From: Psychrobacter sp. Pi2-1
GTDB taxonomy: Bacteria; Pseudomonadota; Gammaproteobacteria; Pseudomonadales; Moraxellaceae
DNA length: 64,000 nt
Direction: 5' to 3'
Assembly (NCBI RefSeq): GCF_904846645.1
Contig: NZ_CAJHBO010000005.1
Location: forward strand, 62,001 to 126,000
Numbering within the stretch: position 1 is the first letter of the stretch; every line of letters starts with the position of its first letter. The position numbers and the translations under genes are program-made. This document shows, in pieces, positions 50,901 to 59,034 of the stretch. The notes under the pieces were generated by a model. The model ran no database searches and was not told the origin of the DNA. It was given only the letters and a program-made list of their open reading frames with translations.

Positions 50901-51572
50901 GATGACTATCTGCGCGATAGCCAGCCTCGTGAAGGCTATAGACGAGATACTGCGCGTGATATTCAGCCGCGCTATGAGAGCTTACGTCTACAAAAACAAG
51001 GTCAGTCGCCACTACTACAATCAACAACAAAGTCTATCGACAACTCTCAAGATAAAAGCCCTAAAGACCAAAGCTTTCAAGATAGAACAGCTCACGATAA
51101 TACGACTTTACACGAGCAAATCAATAATGATCTTAGCCACAATAATATAAGCAAAAGTGATACCTCAAACATTTTAGATTGGCAAGATGCGCTCACTCGT
51201 TCAGCGAACAAACCTGAATTGGCGGCCAAGCTTATTATCATGATGATCGATACTATCAATGATGAAAAACAGGCACTCATTCAGGCATGGGAAGCGCATG
51301 ACCGAAATATGCTGGCACAAATTGCCCATCGTATATTGGGCGGTAGTCGATATACAGGTGTACCACAATTGCGTCAGGCTAGCCAAGATTTAGAAGATAA
51401 GTGTCTGCTGAATGTACAGCATACGACACCTGTGCAGTTTGCAATGATTGAGCCTTATTATGAGGCATTATTAATGGCGCTAGACAACCTGCAAAAGGTA
51501 GATTTATCTTCTTATCCGCAGCTTAATTATCATCGCTTGAGTGAAAATGACATGACGTGGAAAATGATATAA
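47922..51572 (+). CDS. barA: Hybrid sensor histidine kinase, BarA/GacS type
   Basis: A 1216-residue inner-membrane hybrid kinase. TM1 is about 25-47, the periplasmic domain about 50-190, TM2 about 193-214, then a HAMP-like linker. The dimerisation box NISHELRTPLN has His320. The ATPase has N438, DSGKG (468-472) and GGTGLGL (497-503). A degenerate receiver spans about 567-680. A second receiver has VDD (701-703), phosphoacceptor Asp801, Thr832 and Lys854. A C-terminal Hpt has His1136. In GacS/BarA systems the phosphate passes His-Asp-His to the regulator GacA/UvrY, which is not in this window. Odd: about 55 hydrophilic residues (about 738-793) interrupt the second receiver, and a very polar linker of about 160 residues precedes the Hpt. 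An internal ATG at 47955 is an equally possible start. Confidence 0.9.
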   Translation: MAKTLVESRPSMAYKKRFDTSSAYGQLIILVFLPICVLAAVGGILVFHETMRASDSEQEVLAEAVLIRYTPVIAELIPELLEQERQQVGSSAERSQEAAMTTLEGIQDKLGRMQSEQHVQRIAIINEGNQILATVGYGLNEEWPLISDSASFLSQRPTPVGTAYGSVLGEFEGQTLWLLVDMDNEPLYIARYRIAMALVITGLFTILILLLSLNIYSKRWIAPIYELRLQLQRTHVDNLYQPVPVESDGELNLLQQDLVRTLRRLHRSFQELKDHAEQTEDDLRLAFDEMEMQNISIRNARDAAISTSQAKSAFLANISHELRTPLNSIDGFINLLARHGELNPEQDLYVQTIRKSSAHLLALVNDVLDFSKIEAGKLVLDRHEFDLYDTIYDVVDMLSPVSAEKGLRMAVLFYNDVPMRINGDALRLKQVLTNIVGNAIKFTDSGDVVVRVSLDDHRDNYLMISVQDSGKGISLADQKMLFQSFSQGDPSITRQYGGTGLGLVISKQLTRLMGGDIGFHDNAQENIANQGATFWFRMPAHVDVLEAATGQTIELPVLAPLASETDEFNVLVWINHTASIQVLKASLQYLPIKLTQANSLPGVLESLKEHGNYWDWVIVDDDTQDDMMALLKQIRLHYQGKLAVFGYQVAADQALLNRYHANILYEPLDKRQLYAMLDTQSRSTPQSLQEPRWKGVTVLAVDDHLPNLLVLDALLSELGIQVVTASSGFDAIEIISKQQTKNIKTAKSDKQSLSNKTQLSKAETRDEINKKTNSAYYHEDISADDKAATQDKDNIDLIFMDIQMPRMSGHEAAKQIRNIENADSRIPIIALTAHGLADERDKLIASGINDYVGKPISQPQLLQVLQKWLGRKSTTPQLTALPDTDLQSFGLQHPDLQDDNLQDANVQGANVKGTDPTGAELTPIDSLRGYSINDNDLSNDLLSNKVNNKESQASSDNSTATYPIIRGDGVNRSSTSVSSEPKITRPLSLKKIRDDYLRDSQPREGYRRDTARDIQPRYESLRLQKQGQSPLLQSTTKSIDNSQDKSPKDQSFQDRTAHDNTTLHEQINNDLSHNNISKSDTSNILDWQDALTRSANKPELAAKLIIMMIDTINDEKQALIQAWEAHDRNMLAQIAHRILGGSRYTGVPQLRQASQDLEDKCLLNVQHTTPVQFAMIEPYYEALLMALDNLQKVDLSSYPQLNYHRLSENDMTWKMI

Positions 51573-51795
51573 GTTGAGGGTAAGGCAAAACAGACAAAAT
51601 CATTCAGGTTCAGAGAGCGATAAGTAACCTCGTTAGATTTGCTTATTGCTATTAGCTGAACAATCTGTGTCTGCTGTATATGAAACTGACAGTAGTATCG
51701 TGGCAGTCAGTTATTACTACGGTACAACAAAGACAAGCCTGCTAATATTGTGAATATCAGCACCATATTTATTTTATTCATTAATAAGGATTGTT

Positions 51796-52608
51796 ATGAA
51801 CGCGATTGCAAGTTACCAGTATGAGACCTTACAAGTTAGTATTACAGACAACATACTGACGGTTACCTTAAATCGTCCACATAAAAAAAATGCCATGAGC
51901 TTTCAGGTAATCAATGAGCTGATTAAGCTGGCAGGTCGTATTAGCAAGGACAGAACCATACGCGCAGTCATTCTAAATGGGGCAGAGGGGACGTTTTGTG
52001 CAGGGATCGACTTAGGGGACTTAAATCATCCAAAGAATACAGCATTTGCGCTTTGGGAGTTGATTAAGCCATGGCAAAGTGCGTTCCAACGGGTGTGCTT
52101 GGTATGGCGTGATCTACCAGTACCTGTCATAGCAGTATTGGAAGGGTATTGTATCGGCGCTGGGTTGCAGTTGGCGTTGGCTTGTGACATACGTGTCAGT
52201 CACCCTGATTGTCAGTTATCTATTATGGAAGCTAAGTGGGGCCTAGTGCCAGATATGGGACTGACCCAATCAGCATTTGGGGTTCTACGAGAAGATACTC
52301 TAAAAGAACTCGCCATGAGCGCTCGTATCATCGATGCTAATGAAGGCAAAGAGTTAGGCTTGATTAGCCACTGTAGTGAAGCGCCTCTTGAACAGGCACA
52401 AAAACTTGCTGCCGAGTTTGCAGAGCGCTCTCCTGATGCGGTGCTAGCAAGTAAACGCGTGATAAATGCGATGTATGATCAACCTGCCAAGACTTTATAT
52501 AAAGAAAAAGCATGGCAGCTTAAAATGATGCTTGGTCGTAATCGTAAGCTTGCCCTCAGAAAAGCAAAGCAGGCCAGCACCTTATTTGGCAAACGCCAAT
52601 TCCGCTAA
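51796..52608 (+). CDS. Crotonase-fold protein (enoyl-CoA hydratase/isomerase family)
   Basis: A 270-residue cytoplasmic acyl-CoA-processing protein. The oxyanion-hole segments are FCAGIDLG and GYCIGAGLQLALACDI. One catalytic acid is kept at Glu145 (SIMEAKWGLVPD), but the other usual Glu of classical hydratases is Gln125. With only one acid, an isomerase or other crotonase reaction is more likely than standard hydration. The substrate is unknown. AAGGA lies about seven bases before the ATG. It is a single gene with no other fatty-acid genes adjacent. Confidence 0.85.
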   Translation: MNAIASYQYETLQVSITDNILTVTLNRPHKKNAMSFQVINELIKLAGRISKDRTIRAVILNGAEGTFCAGIDLGDLNHPKNTAFALWELIKPWQSAFQRVCLVWRDLPVPVIAVLEGYCIGAGLQLALACDIRVSHPDCQLSIMEAKWGLVPDMGLTQSAFGVLREDTLKELAMSARIIDANEGKELGLISHCSEAPLEQAQKLAAEFAERSPDAVLASKRVINAMYDQPAKTLYKEKAWQLKMMLGRNRKLALRKAKQASTLFGKRQFR

Positions 52609-52963
52609 ATTTTTTCCATTAGCAACTTTGCTAGTTCTATTTTTTATTTGACTCGCTTTAATAGAAGAGGTTGCTACTTAAGAATACCAGACATATTTTG
52701 GTAAATTATTTTAACAGGTTTAATTGTTAGCGGTTGTTTCGCCAATATCTTATAGCCATTGAAATGCAAGCAGATAGCACGATATAGCATTGTCTGCTTG
52801 CACCGATGTGGGTAAAGATGCACTATTGTTGTTAAAGGTATCTATTTTGATTACTGGATAAGCCAGTAAAATGACCAAAGCCTACCTAACAACATATGCA
52901 AGCAATTAAACGTCGAAAAATAAAATATCAAAAATAATAGCCACTATATAAAACGGTCTAAAT
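52609..52963. other. Intergenic region between crotonase gene and efflux gene
   Basis: 355 AT-rich bases. The notable element is the 10-bp inverted repeat TGCAAGCAGA / TCTGCTTGCA at 52765-52802 with an 18-base centre. It has no T-run. No promoter consensus is confident. Confidence 0.5.
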
Positions 52964-54223
52964 ATGTCTGCTTCAAAACCCTCCCTTCCAAATAAACCTA
53001 TCGCTTCTGAGCGAGTGCGCTCTGCTGATTTGCCTGTTGCATGGATTATGATGCTTGGGCTGATGGTTGCGGTAGGCCCATTATCGATTGATATGTATCT
53101 GCCAGCATTGCCATCGATGGCTGATGATTTCGGTGTTTCAACGGCCTTTATGGCCAACTCTGTCCCTGCATACTTTTTAGGTTTGGTATTTGGGCAGCTA
53201 TTTTACGGACCATTCAGTGACCGTGTTGGCCGTGTCAAACCCTTATATATAGGTATGACGTTATACGTTATCGCTTCTATTCTTTGTGCGACCACTGACA
53301 ATGAGTATGTACTGTTTGCAGGCCGTACTTTACAAGCATTGGGCGCGTGCGTCGGTGCAGTAGTTACTCGCGCTGCGATTCGAGATCGCCTCACTGCCAA
53401 ACAAACGGCAAAAGCTTTCTCCATTATGATTTTAGTGATGGGCTTAGCACCGATATTGGCACCATCGCTTGGCGCGCTATTCTTACAGTTTTTTGATTGG
53501 CACTCTATATTTTGGTTCTTAGCTGCATTTGGTGCTCTAAACTTGCTACTTACTAAGTTTTTCTTTTTTGAAACTTTGACCGAAGAAAACCGTAACGTAC
53601 GTCCTGCAAGGGAAGTGCTCAGTCAATATTGGGATTTATTAAAAGACCCGACTTTTAACTATCCAGCAATTGGTGGCGGATTGTTAATGGGAGCGATGTT
53701 TGTCTATATCAGCTCGGCTTCTGAATTAATCATGGATACTTATGGCGTTTCAGCAACACATTTCGCTTGGTTGTTCGGAATGAATGCGGCAGGTTTTGTA
53801 GGTTTGACTCAGTTAAACCAATGGCTTACCAATCGCTTTCGAATACTAAGTATTCTGCGCTTTGGGGCAATGATGCAAGTTATCTCTGCGGGTCTGCTAT
53901 TCGTGATCGGCTTGCTTTTAGGGACAGATGCTTGGTTGCCGCTGGTGTTGGCTTGTATCTTCTTTTGTATCGCAGGATTGGGTCTGACCCAGCCCAATGC
54001 TTCTGCAATTGCGCTCGCTTTTCAGAAACGCCGTGCTGGTATGGCAAGTGCGCTACAAGGTTCGCTAATGTTTTCAGTCGGTATCTTTGGCGGTTTGTTA
54101 TTGAACCTATTTCCAGTCAATCCAGTTCTCAAAGTTGGTATTGCCCTGTTCTCACTAATGAGTTTCGGTTCTTTCCTGATTTGGAAAATTGATCGTAATC
54201 TCAATTTGGACGATGCAGAGTAA
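52964..54223 (+). CDS. Bcr/CflA family drug efflux MFS transporter
   Basis: A 419-residue inner-membrane major facilitator with twelve predicted helices. GPLSIDMYLPALPSMADDF in helix 1 and GQLFYGPFSDRVGRVKPLYIG in the helix 2-3 loop are hallmarks of the Bcr/CflA (DHA1) subgroup, which exports bicyclomycin, chloramphenicol and related compounds with proton exchange. The actual substrate here is unknown. About 25 polar residues precede helix 1. The start ATG at 52964 has a weak ribosome-binding site. It is followed by its own terminator. Confidence 0.92.
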   Translation: MSASKPSLPNKPIASERVRSADLPVAWIMMLGLMVAVGPLSIDMYLPALPSMADDFGVSTAFMANSVPAYFLGLVFGQLFYGPFSDRVGRVKPLYIGMTLYVIASILCATTDNEYVLFAGRTLQALGACVGAVVTRAAIRDRLTAKQTAKAFSIMILVMGLAPILAPSLGALFLQFFDWHSIFWFLAAFGALNLLLTKFFFFETLTEENRNVRPAREVLSQYWDLLKDPTFNYPAIGGGLLMGAMFVYISSASELIMDTYGVSATHFAWLFGMNAAGFVGLTQLNQWLTNRFRILSILRFGAMMQVISAGLLFVIGLLLGTDAWLPLVLACIFFCIAGLGLTQPNASAIALAFQKRRAGMASALQGSLMFSVGIFGGLLLNLFPVNPVLKVGIALFSLMSFGSFLIWKIDRNLNLDDAE

Positions 54224-54574
54224 CAGCGCCTCTATTTTAAGTTAGCTGTATTTTAAAAAGCACTCATACGTTCACAGCGTATGAGTGCTTTTTTATGTTG
54301 AATACTTATTCAGTTAAGAATCAAGTCTCATAGAGACTTTAAGTAGCAACGGTTATCAGACTTTAGTAAACATAAGTTGTTCCGAATTATATGCTGTATT
54401 TTTTATATATAACTAACTCTAAATAATGACCAAACATAATTATTGCAATCGCAAAATTAGGTAAGTATTATCTAACGTAACTTTCTGTAAGTGAATATGT
54501 ATAGACATTGCTTAACCTTGCTAGATTGTCAATTAATTAAAATGTAATACAACGTTAGGTTTCAAGGATAGATT
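54224..54574. other. Intergenic region before the CheA-like sensory operon
   Basis: 351 bases. The first part holds the efflux-gene terminator (54255-54293). The remainder is AT-rich and must hold the promoter of the binding-protein gene, but no convincing -35/-10 pair is visible. AAGGA lies before the ATG at 54575. Confidence 0.5.
54255..54293 (+). terminator. Rho-independent terminator after the efflux gene
   Basis: AAAAAGCACTCATACG pairs perfectly with CGTATGAGTGCTTTTT around a 7-base loop, with a T-run after it. Confidence 0.92.
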
Positions 54575-55444
54575 ATGAAGCAGTTATATCGAGCGTTACC
54601 GATTTTGTTGAGTGTTGGCCTATTTGGCTGTGGTAATTCTGCTACTCAAGAAAGTGCAAATACACCAGTAAAGGAAAATACAGATAGCTTTGTGAGTAAG
54701 CTACCTGATACAGCGCCAACATTGAAAGTTGCCATGACTGGTGATTTGCCGCCTTTTTCGTTCCAAGATGACTATGGCAATATGCAAGGCACTGATGTTG
54801 ATTCAATTCGTGCTATTGGTGAAGAGCAGGGATTCAAAGTCGAGTTTTACAAAGAAACTTGGCAAGATATGTTCGATAGCGTTGAATCAGGAAAGCGTGA
54901 TCTAGCGATTTCTGGTATTTCTTACAAAGACGATCGTGCAGTGAGATATGGTCTATCAACACCATACTTTTTCAACCCAGCTACTATCATGTATTTGGAA
55001 GGTAAGTTTGATATAAAAGACTTAAACGATATAAAAGGTCTAAAAGCAGGTACGTTAGAAGGCTCTAAAGAAGAAGACACGCTAAAAGAGATGGGTAGTT
55101 CGGTGGAGCTAATTTCGAGACCTACAGCATTTTTGGCGTATCAGGATTTGGTTCAAGGTAATACGGATGTCTTCTTGTACGATATGCCAGTCTTGCAATA
55201 TATCGTCAAAGGCTATCCTGAGCATAAAGTGAAAATTGTACCCTATGAAGCTGCAGATGCACCCTCAGCCCAGCAAGTGGTGCTCATGGCAAAAGAAGAT
55301 ACTCAGCTTATCAAAACGGTTAATGAAGGTATTGCCAAACTAAAAGAAAAAGGGACATTTAAAGAAATTGAGGCGCGCTGGTTGGGTGAAGCTGACCCTG
55401 CTGAAAAGAGCGACTCTGACACCAATACTAAGCAATTGAACTAA
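54575..55444 (+). CDS. Solute-binding lipoprotein (SBP family 3) of a sensory operon
   Basis: A 289-residue periplasmic binding lipoprotein: signal peptide with lipobox LFGC (Cys19), a polar linker, then a family 3 amino-acid-type binding domain starting LKVAMTGDLPPFSFQDDYGNMQGTDVD. RDLAISGISYKDDRAVRYGLSTPYF is the conserved hinge region, and KGTFKEIEARWLGE ends the fold. Usually such proteins feed an ABC importer, but no permease or ATPase gene is near. Instead the stop is 12 bases before a membrane CheA-like kinase gene. It probably presents a ligand (perhaps an amino or organic acid) to that kinase; the ligand and interaction are inferred. Confidence 0.88.
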   Translation: MKQLYRALPILLSVGLFGCGNSATQESANTPVKENTDSFVSKLPDTAPTLKVAMTGDLPPFSFQDDYGNMQGTDVDSIRAIGEEQGFKVEFYKETWQDMFDSVESGKRDLAISGISYKDDRAVRYGLSTPYFFNPATIMYLEGKFDIKDLNDIKGLKAGTLEGSKEEDTLKEMGSSVELISRPTAFLAYQDLVQGNTDVFLYDMPVLQYIVKGYPEHKVKIVPYEAADAPSAQQVVLMAKEDTQLIKTVNEGIAKLKEKGTFKEIEARWLGEADPAEKSDSDTNTKQLN

Positions 55445-55456
55445 GGAATTCTGAAG

Positions 55457-57643
55457 ATGGCAACCGTACCTAATGTCGACAATAAGCGCTATCAAGGTCT
55501 GATTATTTCAATTGCACTATTTTTATCTCTAATCGGTGCTTTGCTAGCGTTCACGTTTTATACCTCAAATTTATTAGAACGAAACACGGCTTTAATTGAC
55601 CAAACTAACCAAGTGGCAAACAGTGCACAGGCAGTAATTAAAGATCTTTTCGATTTAGACAGTAGTTATGGTGAGGATACTAACTCTCCGCACATACAAC
55701 GAGTGCTAAGCCGTTTAGAACAAAATACTGCGCTAATCACCAGCTCGATTGCTGCTATTGAGCAAGGCAGTACAATTACAGATGCAGAAGGTAATAGCTA
55801 TGACTTGCCAAAAATTGATAGTCAAGCACAAACCAATATTGCTGCGGCCAATGAGCAATGGAAAGCGCTAGAGCCTAAGATTCAAACATATCTAAAAGAT
55901 GCTGATAATATCATGGTAACGTCTGCTGATGAATTGACGCAGGCCGTTGAACAGGCGAAAACATCAAGTTTGTTTATTAACGATTCTTTGGATAATTTGA
56001 CAAAAGACGTGTTCGATAGTGCACAACGTCAAGCAACTACCATTCGTCTTATTCAGGTGCTTGGTGTTGCCGCTATCTTTACCTACTTCCTAATCTTCGT
56101 ATTCTTCTTTGTACGTCGTCTACGTGAGACGGATGCTGAAGCATCTGCCGCTCGCCAAGAAACGCAAGAGATTATGGAAACGGTAAATACGGGTCTTTTC
56201 CTACTGGATAAAGACTTGAATATTGGTCAACAGCATTCTCGCGCGCTGAACAATATCATCGGCTCTGATAGTTTGGCAGGGGAAAACTTTACCAATGTCT
56301 TACGTGGTCGTATCTCTGATAAAGACCTTAAGACCACCCAGCAGTTTATTGAACAGCTCTATAACCCTCGAGTTAAAGAAAAACTGGTAGATTCACTTAA
56401 CCCATTAAATAAAGTCATGCTGCATAATTTGTCTGAAGACAAGAGTCTTGATAATCGCTTCTTAGATTTTAAATTCTCACGTGTTTATGACAATAAAGAC
56501 ATTGCCCGTATTTTGGTCAACGTTAACGATGTATCAGATGCAGTCTACTTAGAACAGCGCCTAGAAAAAGAGCGTTCGCAAAACGATATGCAGATTGAGA
56601 TGTTAACGACTATCTTGAATGTAAATCCAAAGATTATTAATGAGTTTATTGGTAATACCCAAGCGCATATCGAGAAGATGAATAACATCTTGAAAAATCC
56701 TGGTAGCTCACAATACGAGCTTGAAGGCAAATTAAAAGCTATTTATCGTGAAATGCATAGCTTAAAAGGTGAAGCATCAGCACTAAAACTACACAGCTTT
56801 ACGAAGATTGCTTCTGATGCTGAAGACAAGTTACATGCATTGCAAAACCAAGGTCAGTTGTCTGGTAATGACTTCTTACCATTGGCAGTACATTTGGATG
56901 ACTTGCTCAGCTTATCGAATACAATTGCGACATTGGGTGAGCGTATCAACCGCTCAGCACCGTCAGCAGCGAAGACGTCAACCGTACAAGCACCAGTCGC
57001 TACTCAAAATCCAGTAACAGACCATGCAGCTAGCAATGCTAACTTTGATGGTGATGGTGGGCTAGATATCGACTTAGACAATGAAACAGATGACGATTTA
57101 TTGTCTTTTTACAATGAATTTACAAAAGAGATTGCTGCAAGACAAGGCAAGCGAGTACAGCTAAAAAGTACGACGCTGACCCAAACCAGCATTCCGGCGC
57201 ATCTTGCAAAGCCAATCAAAGAAATCAGTATTCAGTTGCTACGTAATGCGGTAGTCCATGGTATCGAGTCGCCAAGTGTGCGTCATACTGCTGGCAAAAC
57301 TGACGTTGGGACCATTGATTTGGAAGTGCAAGACAACGGTTCAAACTTTATGTTGGTGGTGCAAGATGACGGACAGGGTATCAACTATGACAACATCCGT
57401 AATAAGCTGATTCAAGAAGGTCGTTTCGGTACGGAAGAGGCAAATCAGCTTAGCAAAGGCGACTTACTCAAACAGCTGTTCTCTTCTGGATTCTCTACCA
57501 AAGAGCACGCAGATGAAGACGGTGGCCGCGGTGTCGGACTTGATATCATCAAAGCAAAAGTAAAAGAGTATGATGGCAAGCTTAATGTAAATAGCGAGCT
57601 GGGTCAGATGACACGGTTTGTCATTACTTTACCTAAAGCTTAA
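55457..57643 (+). CDS. Membrane-anchored CheA-like histidine kinase without CheW-like domain
   Basis: A 728-residue protein. TM1 is about 14-35, followed by a mostly helical periplasmic domain of about 160 residues and TM2 at about 199-219. A PAS-like region lies at about 232-365. The Hpt domain has His434 (IYREMHSLKGEASALKL). A CheA-type P4 ATPase follows: LLRNAVVHGIE (N box, Asn597), DDGQGI (637-642), GFSTK (678-682) and GGRGVGLDII (689-698). The protein ends about 30 residues after the last motif, so the P5 CheW-like domain of CheA is missing. It should autophosphorylate His434 in trans and pass phosphate to the adjacent CheY-like protein. AAGG lies about 11 bases before the ATG. Direct periplasmic sensing, perhaps via the upstream binding protein, would replace chemoreceptors. 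Confidence 0.88.
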   Translation: MATVPNVDNKRYQGLIISIALFLSLIGALLAFTFYTSNLLERNTALIDQTNQVANSAQAVIKDLFDLDSSYGEDTNSPHIQRVLSRLEQNTALITSSIAAIEQGSTITDAEGNSYDLPKIDSQAQTNIAAANEQWKALEPKIQTYLKDADNIMVTSADELTQAVEQAKTSSLFINDSLDNLTKDVFDSAQRQATTIRLIQVLGVAAIFTYFLIFVFFFVRRLRETDAEASAARQETQEIMETVNTGLFLLDKDLNIGQQHSRALNNIIGSDSLAGENFTNVLRGRISDKDLKTTQQFIEQLYNPRVKEKLVDSLNPLNKVMLHNLSEDKSLDNRFLDFKFSRVYDNKDIARILVNVNDVSDAVYLEQRLEKERSQNDMQIEMLTTILNVNPKIINEFIGNTQAHIEKMNNILKNPGSSQYELEGKLKAIYREMHSLKGEASALKLHSFTKIASDAEDKLHALQNQGQLSGNDFLPLAVHLDDLLSLSNTIATLGERINRSAPSAAKTSTVQAPVATQNPVTDHAASNANFDGDGGLDIDLDNETDDDLLSFYNEFTKEIAARQGKRVQLKSTTLTQTSIPAHLAKPIKEISIQLLRNAVVHGIESPSVRHTAGKTDVGTIDLEVQDNGSNFMLVVQDDGQGINYDNIRNKLIQEGRFGTEEANQLSKGDLLKQLFSSGFSTKEHADEDGGRGVGLDIIKAKVKEYDGKLNVNSELGQMTRFVITLPKA

Positions 57644-57704
57644 TTAAAATAGTAATTACATTGTCAGGGACGACAAGCACTTCATTAAAGGTAGTAGATA
57701 AGTT

Positions 57705-58067
57705 ATGCATAAGTTAATGATTGTTGATGATTCAAATATTATTAGAAACCGTATTCAGCGCGCATACGATTCAGGAAAATTCATGTTGGTTGCGACAGCG
57801 ACTAGCGGTGTTCAAGCCATCGAAAAGTTCAATGTTCATCGTCCTGATGTGATCACCATGGACCTAACCATGCCACAAATGGATGGGCTAGAGTGTATTG
57901 AAAAAATCATCGCGATTGATCCTGAAGTACGTATTTTGGTGGTATCAGCGTTATCGGACAAAGCCACCGGCATTGAAGCACTGTCGTTAGGTGCTAGCGG
58001 ATTTTTGTGCAAGCCTTTTTCGGAAGAGGAGCTTGTAGAGTCTTTGTATGAGCTGATGCAAGACTAA
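57705..58067 (+). CDS. CheY-like single-domain response regulator
   Basis: A 120-residue receiver with no output domain. The acidic pair is Asp8-Asp9 (VDDSN), the phosphoacceptor Asp53 (VITMDLTMPQMDG), with Ser81 (VVSALSD) and Lys103 (FLCKPF); all are intact. It is the third gene, 61 bases after the CheA-like kinase, and is the obvious phosphoacceptor. Like CheY it must act by binding a partner, not DNA. The target is unknown: no flagellar or pilus motor gene is adjacent. GGTAG lies near the ATG. Confidence 0.93.
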   Translation: MHKLMIVDDSNIIRNRIQRAYDSGKFMLVATATSGVQAIEKFNVHRPDVITMDLTMPQMDGLECIEKIIAIDPEVRILVVSALSDKATGIEALSLGASGFLCKPFSEEELVESLYELMQD

Positions 58068-58097
58068 TACCATTCATCGACCAAAGCAGATGTCATT

Positions 58098-58547
58098 ATG
58101 AAAGAGCAAAAGCTACAGATTTTTTTAAGTATTATTAGTAATTATTTTGAACAGTTTGGGGGAGAAGAGCTTATTGCCGATACCCCTTACTTACTAGAAA
58201 ACAAACAGCCAAAAGTCCATGATTATACGGGCGTGATTGGTATATCTGGTGGCCAAAAAGGCGTGGTGTATTTTTCGGCGACGCGTGACTTGCTGTCTTC
58301 AATATTGGACAGCATGGGCGAAACTGATAAAAGTGAAGAGAACTATGTAGATCTGGCTGGGGAAGTGGCCAACACAATCGCAGGCAATGCACGTAAAGAG
58401 TTTGGCTCAGAGTTTCATATCTCTGTACCATTTGTGTTCAAAGGTGCACCGCAAAGTATTGTATTGCCGAACGATGAGCGTTCTTTTATCATCCCCATCA
58501 CTTGGCATTCTCAAGTAGGCGAGATTGTGGTTTGTTTGCAAGATTAA
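58098..58547 (+). CDS. CheX-like protein, copy 1
   Basis: A 149-residue cytoplasmic protein of the CheX/CheC/FliY phosphatase fold. The active-site pair E-x2-N is present as Glu89 and Asn92 in LAGEVANTIAGNARKEFG. YTGVIGISGGQKGVVYFSA is the typical strand pair. CheX proteins dephosphorylate CheY-P. It begins 30 bases after the CheY-like gene and is followed by a paralogue, suggesting a dedicated phosphatase or phosphate-sink module. Start supported by its position and the matching N-terminus of copy 2. Confidence 0.88.
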   Translation: MKEQKLQIFLSIISNYFEQFGGEELIADTPYLLENKQPKVHDYTGVIGISGGQKGVVYFSATRDLLSSILDSMGETDKSEENYVDLAGEVANTIAGNARKEFGSEFHISVPFVFKGAPQSIVLPNDERSFIIPITWHSQVGEIVVCLQD

Positions 58548-58582
58548 TGCTGCCACGTAATACAGATGGATATTAATATATT

Positions 58583-59032
58583 ATGGTTAAAGTAGAAAAA
58601 TTGGGTGTATTTCTAAGCTCGATTAATGCATTTTTTGCGCAAATCGATGGCTCGGAAGTGTCAATTGATACCCCTTACTTGAACAACAACAAAAGCGCGA
58701 TTGGCTTTGATTATAGCGGTGTCATTAAGATATCAGGGCCTTTAGAAGGCTGCGTCTATGTCAGTGCACCAAGCGTGATGTTGCGAGAAGTCATCAAAGT
58801 GATGGGCGAGCCTGACTCTTCAATCACCATGATGAAAGATTTGTTGGGTGAAATGGCCAATACAATCTCAGGTAACGCTCGGACAGAGTTTGGTTCAGAG
58901 TTTATTATTTCTCCGCCGCACATTGTGGAGAGTGCGCCAAGCGTGTCTTATTTACCTAAAGATCGTCAAAGCTATATCACACCATTTACGTGGCGTGGTT
59001 ACAAGGCGGTCATTGGTATTTGCATTGCATAA
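58583..59032 (+). CDS. CheX-like protein, copy 2
   Basis: A 149-residue paralogue of the preceding gene with the same layout (YSGVIKISGPLEGCVYVSA) and the active-site pair Glu90 and Asn93 in LLGEMANTISGNARTEFG. The two are related throughout but clearly diverged, so the duplication is old. Possible roles are a heterodimeric phosphatase or one active and one regulatory copy; the sequence does not decide. It is the last gene of the five-gene operon, 35 bases after copy 1, followed by a truncated MITE-like repeat and a terminator. Confidence 0.87.
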   Translation: MVKVEKLGVFLSSINAFFAQIDGSEVSIDTPYLNNNKSAIGFDYSGVIKISGPLEGCVYVSAPSVMLREVIKVMGEPDSSITMMKDLLGEMANTISGNARTEFGSEFIISPPHIVESAPSVSYLPKDRQSYITPFTWRGYKAVIGICIA

Positions 59033-59034
59033 GT

